DNA from: a virus
Length of the DNA stretch: 64,000 nt
IMG/VR virus record: IMGVR_UViG_3300027985_001265
Coordinates: 1-64,000 of that record
Strand: one strand, 5' to 3'
Part shown: one piece after another, positions 24,822 to 35,700 of the stretch
Numbering within the stretch: position 1 is the first letter of the stretch
Layout of the letters: the number at the start of each line of letters is the position of its first letter
Notes under the pieces: generated by a model
Databases searched by the model: none
What the model saw: only the letters and a program-made list of their open reading frames with translations
What the model was told of the DNA's origin: nothing
Position numbers and translations under genes: made by a program

Positions 24822-26765
24822 ATGCCTGAAATTACCTGGAGGAATATCACCACTGTTGGCGATGGCGGCAATACTGCCAACAGAAGTACAGCCAATGGTG
24901 TTGATACTATCATGCAAGCTTTTGACCCTTTACGCCAAGAGCTTAAAAATTACACCACCCGGGATGAACAAAACTGGGATGCTGCGGCTGCTGCTAATAC
25001 TCGGACCATGAAAGCTGAACTTCAAAACATCCAGAGTCTCAAAGACCTGAATAGTAGAGATGATCAGGGCCTTATCAACGAGGCTTCTTTTAATGCACGG
25101 TTCGGGGCTCAGTATGATCCCAGTGCTCTCCCTGGGGCTGTATCAGAAGCTCGTCAAAGGCTTCAGGGTGTTGCAGCAAATGAGGCTTTGCCTATTGCTC
25201 TGAATGCTGCTGATAAAGAGCGTGATTTGACTGCCGGCCTTTCTTCTCTGGAACAACAGTACCGATCAGCAGGTATGCGTGAAAATGAAATCCAGAAGAA
25301 ATTGAACTCTTTTATGGTCGATAATCAGGGTCGTACAGCCTTGTATACAAAAGCCAATAAGGATGAAGTAGAAGCTTTCCGAAGTAAAGTAGCTTCTCCA
25401 ACATCCCCGGAACAAGTAGAGGCTTTGGTTGCCCAAGGTGGTAAGGCCGGGGTTAAAGATCTCGACCTTCTTCGTAGTACACTTAAAGGCGAACTTGATG
25501 ATCACTACATCGAGGGAAAGTATCAGATGGAGCGTAGTAGACTAGGCATTGAGCAAGGTCGATTAGCCCTTGATAAAGGCAGGCTTTCCTTAGAGCAAGG
25601 CAGGTATGCTCGTGAAGGTAGAAAGCTCGCCCAAGAAGAAGCCAATAACAGGGCTATGGATCTGGCCAGTTCTACTGCACTCAAAATGTTACAGGCTGGA
25701 GAAGATCCGAATAAAGCCTTTGCTGCAGTTGGTGGTATGGTCCGAGGTAGAGATCAACTACCCTTGTTCAATAATATTTTATCTACGCAGATAGGTATGA
25801 GTTCTATGCGTAATGACCAAAAAGAGCAATTAACCCAAGCAACTCAAAATGCTCTCAACAAGGTAACAGAACGTAAGGAGTGGTACGATTCACAAGACGC
25901 CTCTTATATAGCAAAAAGAAATAGTGTCACCGGTATTACCCCGGCTATTCTTAAAGTTGTAGATGATGCTGCTTCCTTGCCTGGTGGAATTATTGAAAAA
26001 ATTACTGCGGGTATGTCTGATACTGGTTGGGAGCCTTCTGATAATTGGACTAAAGTCAAAACAGGTAAAAAAGCCGCCGAAACTGCTCTTAATACTGTTT
26101 ACCAAGACCTTATATCAAAAGTTTCTGGTATTTCAAATATCTCCCCTAAAGAGGTAGATGCTATCTTTTGGCTCGGTTATCAAGATTCTGCTAAAAAATC
26201 TTCTCTTGGGGATCAAGGGGTAGATCCTACTGCCATGAAAACTGCAGTTGAAAACAGGATAAACCAGTATCGTAAAGGTGAAACCATTGAGCAAGAAAGG
26301 CTTTCTGTAAAAAAGAAGGCTGACCAGGAAATTCGTGGTATTACCCAAAATGTTTCCGATTTCACCACAGCTTCCAAACAAGCCATTGAAAAAGAAAACC
26401 AAACAGGTAATCCCGGTAATATCTCTGAGGTCCTTCAGAGTATAGAGAATCAAACGCTGTCTTTTAATAAGACGGGTGCTGATGGGAAGCCTGTAGAGTG
26501 GGGTGTCAAGAAAGAACTTCAAGATGCAAAAAAGGCTGCCGCAGATAAAAAAGCCAAGGAAGAAGCCGATGCTGCTGAAGTTCTATTAAAAGAAAAAGCT
26601 TCCTCTAAAGAAAAACAAAGCCGTAGCCAGGTAACTGGCAATCCTGGGGCAGATTTAAAGAATGCGTTAAAGGATGCTCTTTCCCAAGGAAAAAATCCAC
26701 CGCAGGCTATTGTAGATGAACCTTCTATTAATTTAGGTAATTACCTTAAAAAATACCAACAATAG
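24822..26765 (+). CDS. Internal virion protein, coiled coil
   Basis: 647 residues, largely helical and charged, with no cysteines. A striking coiled-coil run near residues 236-262 repeats 'GRLALDKGRLSLEQGRYARE'. The C-terminal quarter is Lys/Ala/Glu-rich. It sits between the small internal protein and the virion RNA polymerase, the place of ejected internal proteins in N4 and T7-like phages. Probably part of the ejection apparatus. No catalytic motif. Confidence 0.65.
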   Translation: MPEITWRNITTVGDGGNTANRSTANGVDTIMQAFDPLRQELKNYTTRDEQNWDAAAAANTRTMKAELQNIQSLKDLNSRDDQGLINEASFNARFGAQYDPSALPGAVSEARQRLQGVAANEALPIALNAADKERDLTAGLSSLEQQYRSAGMRENEIQKKLNSFMVDNQGRTALYTKANKDEVEAFRSKVASPTSPEQVEALVAQGGKAGVKDLDLLRSTLKGELDDHYIEGKYQMERSRLGIEQGRLALDKGRLSLEQGRYAREGRKLAQEEANNRAMDLASSTALKMLQAGEDPNKAFAAVGGMVRGRDQLPLFNNILSTQIGMSSMRNDQKEQLTQATQNALNKVTERKEWYDSQDASYIAKRNSVTGITPAILKVVDDAASLPGGIIEKITAGMSDTGWEPSDNWTKVKTGKKAAETALNTVYQDLISKVSGISNISPKEVDAIFWLGYQDSAKKSSLGDQGVDPTAMKTAVENRINQYRKGETIEQERLSVKKKADQEIRGITQNVSDFTTASKQAIEKENQTGNPGNISEVLQSIENQTLSFNKTGADGKPVEWGVKKELQDAKKAAADKKAKEEADAAEVLLKEKASSKEKQSRSQVTGNPGADLKNALKDALSQGKNPPQAIVDEPSINLGNYLKKYQQ

Positions 26766-26777
26766 GACACCATAAAA

Positions 26778-29700
26778 ATGCCATCCCTGGAATTTTCTAC
26801 TTTATTCGATAAAAAAGCTGCAACAGTCCAAGCCGCAACCGAAGATAAAAAAGCACAATTAGGTAACACTTCTTCGGCTGCCGGTTATTTAATTTCCAGG
26901 ATAGAACAGGAGCAGGCTCTTGCTCCTTTGGATCTTAGTAATAAAGAGGCTCCTAAAATTGATCTTGATCCAGTTCCAGAAAATTCTCTTGAAGCTATGG
27001 GACGTGGTGGCCGTGAAGCTATTCAGGGTATGGTTGGTCTTGGTTATGGCCTAGGCGCAGGTGTTGGCGCCATTGCTGAATCCATAGCAGGAGAGGGTGG
27101 ATTATCCTCTGGGTTTAAAGAAGCCATGGTCAAGAAGTATATTGAGAATGAGCAAGATATGGCTCAGTATTCCCGACCTGAAGACTCTTTAACATACTCC
27201 TGGGAAAAAGCCAAAGATGGTGATTATGGTGCAATGCTCTCCTGGGCTACTCATGGTACCGGTTATGTAGCATCCCAGCTTGCTACTATACTGGCAGGTT
27301 CAGGTGTTGTTGCTGGCGGTACCCGGTTAATTGGTAAAAAAATGGTAGGTCAAGTCATGAGCGGTCTTGTTGAAAAAGAAGCTACTCGCTTGGCTGCCGG
27401 GAAAACAGTTACTGAAGCTGTCCTAAATAAGGCCACAGCTAATGTCACTGCAAAAGTAGGTGAACACCTGGGAATGGCTGCTTCAGGTTTCGGTATGGAA
27501 GGTGGGGAGATCCTGGGGGACTTGGCCAAACAATCTACCGAACGAGGCACTCCTTTAACTGCTGGTGAAATCGGTCAGGGATTAACCGCTACGGCCTTGG
27601 CCGGTGCAGTTGAATACATGGAGACTCTGTTAAGTGTATCCGCTTTAAAAGGCAAATTAGGCAAGTTTCCCGGAGCCACAGAAATGGATGGCATTGCCGG
27701 CAAGCTGGCTCGTGGAGCTATCACAGGAGGTAAAACTGCTGCTGGTGAAGCTGTTCAAGAAGCTACCCAAACCGGTATTGAACGTTGGGGTAAAGGTGAT
27801 GATTTAACCTCAGAGGATGCTGTTCGAGAGTACATTGATGCCGCTGGTCTTGGTGCTTTGGGCGGTGGCCCTGCTTCTGTAGGTGGTGTATTTACCCGAT
27901 CTACAAAAGAGCAGGAAGAAGTAGATCGTAAGAGGGCTGAAAAGAAAGAAGCACAAGCCAGAGTTCGGCCTCAGACTCAACCCGGATTTGATCAGAAAGT
28001 TGCTGAAGTGGTTGAGACTGGTAACACCAGTCAGTTTACCGAAGCCGAAAAGCCTGAGAATAATCCTACCACGGCCATGCACGTTGCTCAAAAGCAAACC
28101 CAAAAAGAGGGTGCTACCCGGACAGATAAACTGAAGACCCGGGATGATGCCGTTAAAGTATTTCAGTCTTTGGTTCAAAGTGAAATGGAAACCAAGGCCA
28201 AAGTAGATGCCCTCGATGAGAAGATAAAAACTGCTGCAACTCCCGAGGATAAAGCCCGGTATACTGAAGAACAGGCTCAATTAATTGCCAAAGGGGAATA
28301 CCTCAAGACACAGAGGGAAGATGTAACTCCTTTGATGCAGAGTATTGTCAAAGCAACCGATGATGAAATTCCTGGATTAGTTGAGGACTTTAAAAAGTCT
28401 TTTGAACAGGAAGCTCCTTCTGGTGCTGTGAATGAGATTCTTCGTAAGGTCTTTGGTTCTAATGGCGGTAAAGCGTTCTTTCAAGATGACTCAGTAGACT
28501 TCAATCAAATTATTAAAGACCACCAGGATAAGCTGACTCCTGAAGATATTGGTGTCCTACAAAAAGTTGCCAATCTCCAAAAGTCCGTAAAGGCTGTTGT
28601 GGATAAAACCACCAAGAGTATGGGGCAGGTGAACACAGATATCCTTGATGGTGGTGACGGGTATATTGGCCTTTTCCAGCACAAGCAGGGTGTGGTTGAT
28701 GCTCTTAATAACGGTGACATCCAATTGGCCGCAGAACGGCAAAATGCGTTCTCTCAGTGGGCAAAAGAGAGAGTCGTTCGAGCCAATACTTTCACCGGAA
28801 TGTACCAGGCTTTTAAAAACAATGTAGAGCCTTCTGCTGCAATTAAAAAATCTTTTGGTACTATCAATGCTAAACAAGTAGCCAATGGACGTAAAGCTTA
28901 TTCTATTGGACCAAAAACTTGGAGTTTGGCGGAAACTATGCGGTTGGAGGCTAAAGCCCTAAATGATGGGGTAGCTCTAACCCAAGCTATGTTTCCGTCC
29001 CAGACTGCCGAACAAACTCAATCGAACGGGACTGTCGCAAATGTCGCCTCTCCTTCGACCCAGGTTGACACCACCAATCCCGGTACTCAAACTTCCCCAG
29101 ACCTGGAGGGGAGGGCCGGCGATGCCCAGAGTAACCCGGGCGGAGAACAAACTTCCCGCCAGGGTACTCCGGCTCCGAAAGTTGAGAAGCAGCCCAGGGC
29201 TAAAATTGCACCTACCGTACAATTGCCTTCTCATATTTCCACTGATACCCAACAGACTCTTTCTGAAATGGGTTTTGTGGAAGAACAGATCCAGGAAATG
29301 AAACCTGCAGCCGCTAATTGGCATGTATCTCAAAAGGATAAATCTCTCGATGAACTTCGAGAAGCTCAAAAAGCTGTTAACCCTAATACGGCTAAAGCTG
29401 CCTTGTATAAAGAGCTTATTGCCACCAAGGAGCAACAAGAACAAAAAGAAGATATAGCTACCCCTCCTGAAACCAAAGAGCCTAAAATTAAACAAGAAAA
29501 GCCTTCTGAGGAGTTAAAAAAAGAGAGTGACCAAACTGAAGACTTTCCTTTTGCAAATGAGCCTCCGATTGATGATAACTATGACTATCAGTTATCACAA
29601 ATGGTGGAGCAGAATGATGAGGTATTTTCTCCTGTGGTAGAACAGGAGGAGCCTATCACAAAGTCTGAACGGGATTCTAGTCGGATTTACGGTCCAGCCA

Positions 29701-32700
29701 ACCAGGTTGCCCAGGACACCAGTATTGATCCCAGTACTCTCAAGACAGTTGAAGACTACAAAAAGACTAACGCTGTCAAAGCATTTACCAAGGTAAAAGG
29801 CGAAGCCAATCTCTTTAATGGTGAGGTCGAAGTAATTGATCACCTAAAAGAACAACATGCTGAAATGCAGGGTGAACAAAAAGTTGCCCTTGGTAAACTC
29901 ATTTCTTTCATGGAAAAGTTCTCTTCCACCTTAGATAAACTTTATCAGCATAAGAATACTGAATGGCTTTTTAAAGATGCTCTTTCATATTTTACAGTTT
30001 TTAATGGTGAAACCCGTTCTATAACCCATCCGACAACCAAGAAGGTAACCCAGAAAGCAGTCCGTAAATTGCCTGAAAATTTCAAAGCAGCCATGGCCTT
30101 ATCTGCCTTCAATTGGTTATCAACTCAAGCAGAAACAGAGGATCTTGAAAGAACCATTAAGAAGATTCTTGGTTTAAAAGCTTCTACCATTATAACCAAT
30201 GAATCCATGGGATTAATGGATGGTTTGGGGAATAAGGGTATTTACTTTTCAGAAGTTCTGGGTCGAGATGTAATCCGACACCTGCAGCTATCCTTCAGTG
30301 ATCAGGCCTTGGAAAACTTGGAGGAGAATCTCAGCAGGTCTACCGGTATGGCTATTCTCACCAATCTGCAGCAGATGGGTTACCTTAAACGTCAGTATGT
30401 TGATTCTGGAAAACGTAAAGGGTTAAAGCCGGAGAATTCTACTTTTGGTTTACAGGGTTTGGCTAATAAGTTGGATGGTATTTATGATGGAGAGATTACC
30501 AGCTTTCTGTTAGACGGCCCTCAGAAGGGTGTTACAGCAGATGACTTCTTCTCTCTGAAAACAGACAAGAAAGGTAACGTTCTTGGTTCTGTCAAAGAAC
30601 TTCGCCAACAGTACAAGCCCTTAAAGGTTTTCCTGGACGATCAGTTTGAAATGACTCCGAAGAGTCTTGAGGTGTCATTCGTGAAACCTGAACTCACTGG
30701 TGGTCAGGAACGCCTACAGAAAAGCAGTGAATCTGCCACCAAAGAGCAGACAGCCAATAAAGAGAAGAACGAGCAAACACCTTATAACGTATCCAATAAA
30801 ATGGACAAATTACTTCGTCGTTTTGGTGTGGATGCCATGAAGCTGTTTGCCGGATATCAGTCTGAGGAAGGTCGGCATGTAAACAGTATCATTAGTATCA
30901 AGGGTAAAAACCGGAGTATTGACCGATCCTTTGAACAGATTCAAACGTGGTATGAAATGGCTCAAAACCAAAAGAGTAAATTTCTGTCTAAGTTCTTTAT
31001 TCGGTCTGTATTTCAAGCAGTTGGTCGTATGCGTCAGGTTGGTTTGATCCGACCCCAGGGGGACAAGATACACCGAAATTTTTTCAATATGTCCACTACT
31101 GAAGTAGAGATTGATCCCCATAACAATGAAAAGCATCGTCAGCTCTTTATAGAAGCTGTAGGCCAAGGTCTTGGGATTGAGGCTAGTAAATATAGTTCTC
31201 TTGAAGAAACTCTTCGGCTGGTTGATGAAAAACTTGCTACGCCTGTTATCCAGGAAGGTTTGAAAGCACTTAAAGAAGTCCTTGATGGTAATAAAAAAGC
31301 CACCCCGGAGCAAGTTCAGGCAGTTATGGCTGCTATCAAATCTGGTGGTGAAGATCTTCATACTTTGAAAGTCCTCGAAGGATATCAAACTTTTCTGGAT
31401 AATCAACCTAAAGAGGGTAAGAAGGGCAAGCCTTTTAAAACAGACCTTTACCTGGAACGTGATGGTCTGGCCAATGGTGTCATGATGATGCTCACCCAAC
31501 TTAGAACAGCTCCTATTACCCGTGTATTCTTGGCTCGATTAATGAGCGTTGGTTTAGGATATAGAGCAGAAGGCAATGACTTTGATCATGCTACATACCT
31601 TGATCCTTATATGGCTATTGCCAGACATTGGAATACCTTCCTGAATGAGAGAATTGAAATTCTTCAACTACGTCCTCGTGAGTTGAAAGAGTGGAACCGA
31701 AAATTAAGGGAAGAGATCTCTCCAACCCCAGTAGAAGCCCAGGATCGTATTCGTAAAATTCGAGCTATAAACAGACTTCTGGAAGGTCTCGATAAACCAG
31801 GAGACTCAATAGTTGAACATAAGCGTAAACTAGCTAAAAACTTAAATGTAGGGGCTATTTACGGGGCGGAGAAGAATAGCACTGAACGAGGTATTGCCAC
31901 CAAGATTGTTGATGACGTCATTCCGGAAACTTTGGAGAGTATTGCTGCCCTTCGTAAAACTGATAGAGCGGCTGCAGATCTTCTTCAGAAACAGTTACAA
32001 GAAGCTCTTGGTAATTTAACTCAAACAGAAGTTTGGGATCCGAAGACCTTCAAGGGTAACCCTCTTGAATGGCAACTGTCCAAAGAAGCCAAAAAGGATA
32101 TCTATGCGGCTGTTTCTGTGGATTATGGGACCATGCTTTATGATGCTATGTCCCTGGTCTATGGTGATTTTCGTGAAGCCAGTAAACTCTTAAATCCTGC
32201 CATTGGTTTAGCTGCAGCCAATTACAATGCTGCCCTGCAAGCTCTTATTCAGCAACATGTTAAAGAGGGTAAACCATTAACTCGGGCGGATGTAAAAGCT
32301 TTTAAAGCAAGGCTGGAGTCCATACTCCCCAGGATTAAAACTCCGATGGGTGGTTTCATAAATCTGACAGACTTTACCGGGAGTGATGTTCTCGAAGAGG
32401 ATGATTTCTCAACGATTGAGCAGACATACTACCAGGTTGAAGGTTTCCCGAAGATTGGCCGGCTGATGGGTAAAGCTGTTTCTGTCAAAGAATTGAAAGC
32501 TCCCGGGGTTAAGCCAATTCCCAGCGTCATTCATATGCTTGATTCTATGGTGGCCAATATGTTGATGGGTGCTGTAGATCCGGAAACCTTTGGTATTTTG
32601 AATATTCATGATGCTGGGATCACAAATATCCTCCAGGCTGCTGAGATGACAAATATCCAGAATAAAGCCATGTTTGAAAACATGCGGGATTACAACTTGG

Positions 32701-35700
32701 CTTTTGAAATTGAGCAGGCTGTAAAACACAGTAATGATGCTTTCGTGAAATTGCTTAAAGAGGGTAGTCTTGGTGAAGGTATTGCTGATGGGATTGCTAA
32801 GAACAGAGATAAAATCTTTGCAGATGAAAAATATAACAAAATCCCTGAATACCCTGGAGCCAAGAAAAAGATTGAAGTAGATACGAAAACAGCTATCGAA
32901 TACGTCAGCGATATGGTTACCTGGGTTAAGAATAAAACATCTGCAAATAAGAAGTTTCTCCTTGGTTTAAAAACCAACCCTGATCTTGGTATTGTGACTC
33001 ACATGAACCAGTACATGGACCCGACTACCGGGGGGTATAAGACTGGGATCACCCCTAAAGAGACTGTCAGCAATATTAAGATGTCCGATATTCTCAAGGA
33101 TGCTGTAGTTAAAACCAGCCAGCAGGTGTTTGACGTAGCCCCTGATGAGGTCACAGAAGAAGAGATTCTATCTGCTGTAACTGAAGAGACCCCTGAGATG
33201 ACTACTATCAATCCTGAATTCGATCCAGATAAAAAAGGTTTCCAGATTATCCGCATACGCCAGGATGGGGAATTTATTGAACACAGGGTCAGAGCATTAA
33301 CCTTAGATGAGTTTCCTGGTATCGAGTTGGCTGCAGAACGCACTTCAAAGAATGTTTGGACCTTCTATGAAGCAACTACCGGTTTAACAGCTTTTAAACA
33401 TAAGGGTAATCAAGAAAAAGGTATTGAGGCTTTTAAAAAAGCAGTGACCCTTGAGATGTTTCAAAAAGCTCTCAAAGATGTTGCTGAAAAACAAAAGACT
33501 CTGGGTAGTAGTCGGTTGTCAAACCTATCCTTAGACCCTGCAGACTATGCTCTGGAAAGTGAGATCAACCGGGAGACTATACTTGATACCTACGAGGCCA
33601 TTAAAAATAATGGGTCTAAATCTGACAATGTTAATCACGATTTCCAGTTGAAGCATATTCTTTCTTCTTTGGTTCAAAATGTTATTGAGCCTCTGGACCT
33701 ATTCATGAAATCCAGTACTACTGATCAGACTGAAGGTGCTTTTGATTATGAATCAGGAAGAAAAGACAGGGTGTTTATCAGCAATCATTCTGGTCTGTTG
33801 AATCTTGGAATCCAGATGTCTACAGGTGAGGTTTACACCCATGAGTTGGTGCATGCTGTTATCCATAAAGGTCTGGAGATGAATCGTCACCTCTATGATA
33901 AGGTTAACCGGTTATACGACGTGGCTTATAATAAATTGAAACAGACTTATGGTGACGAGGGTCTTCGTATATTTTTGAGTGATCCAAATAATATTACCAA
34001 CCAAGCAGAAATATCTCTAGCCCATGAACGTTTCAATTATCTTTTTCGTGATGCCGGCACACATGGCTCCAATACTCAGAACCAGTATACTGGAGTAACT
34101 TCCAATAAGATCAAGTCCAACCATCTTGATGAATTTATGGCCTTTGGTTTAACCAATGAGAATTTTAGCAACTTCCTCAAAGGTATTAGCTTGGGTCAGA
34201 CTGATTATGCAAAAAGCACCTGGTCGAATATTCGGGGAGCCAATATTCAAGAAACTCTCTTGAATATCTTTCAGATGATCATGGACTTTTTCAGAGGAAG
34301 GCTGACGGATATTAATCGTCGAGTAGCCTATCAAGAACTTGAGGCTTTGGCTCAACAACTATCAAATACTGAATCCAGATGGAAAAGCCAACGGTTTGAA
34401 GTAGTTCGTAAATTTGTTGGTTTAAGTGGGAAGCTTTCTGAGAAAGGTAACAGTCTGGTGAAGGCTACTTTTAAAAAAGTAGCACCTAAAGCTGAAACCT
34501 GGAAAGAGGGTTATGATATTCTCATGAAAGACCCCAGTAAAGGTGGTCAGATGCTTCGGGATCTTATCTATAAAGCCAGGGCTATGGACCAGGGGGTTGT
34601 TAAAACTACTGTACAGGAAGCACGGGGAGTTACTGAAAGACTGTCTGACTATTACCAGATGCTTACTCGTAAAAAAAGAATTCTTGATGCTTCCAAAGAG
34701 GCTGTTGCCCGTGCTTGGAGTTCTATGGCCAATGACTTTTTTACATTGGATCTAACCAAGGAGCAGAAGACAAATTTAACCAAAGCTGGATTAAAGGCCG
34801 ATGCTGGAATTCTGCTGGATGTTCATGGCTCAGATCATTTGCTTAAAATTTATTCTGACGAGTCTGTTAGAAACATGGAGATCCAAAAGGTTCTTGATAC
34901 CATAGAAGGTAAGCTTAACCAGATCCTGGAATCTGTGAATAAGAAAAAGCAAAGCACTGTTGTTGCTCAGTACCTGAATTATTATGATCGGGCAGCTATG
35001 GCTTTGGGTGATTTCATAATCCACTCTCAATTCCGAAAAGGTGAAGACGCTCCTTTGAATGCCCAGCTTATTGCTGAGTTGGCCGGTACCACTGAAATGG
35101 GAAATATGAGAGAGGTGGATGCCAAGAAAGTGGAACCCCTGATTGATCAATTGGCAAGCCTTTACGCCATTGGAAGCCTATCTGAAAACTCCCGAGCTGA
35201 ATTCGCTGACATATTGACTAATGATGCGGAGGGTGTGTCTAAGATGTTTCAGATGCAAAAAACTCTTAAAGAACAAGCCCGGGAAACTTTGTTTGCCGGC
35301 AGCGAACGTCTATTTATAAAAGGGTATGTCAAGACTGTTTTGAATCCTGAGATGTCTCTCGAATTTGGTACTCTGGCAGACGAAGCTGAGATGACCCGGT
35401 TGGGATATACTCGAAGCGAAAAACCTTTGCCTCGGGATGAAGCGGATGTTTATCGTAACCAGGATATTTATCTCTATACAGCCAGAAATGGTCGTATGAA
35501 TACTTTGCAGTCTGGATTGATGTCTTATACTCGGAATAAAGCCAAAGGCCAAGGAGGACGTGCTCTAGCTGCTCAGACAAGCAATTCCACTGAACAAGGC
35601 TATCTGAACATGGAACAGATTATCATAAACAAACACGCTGTTCGGGATCATATGTTCACTCAAAAACGAAATTCCCGGGCCAAGCTTTCCAATGTAATGG

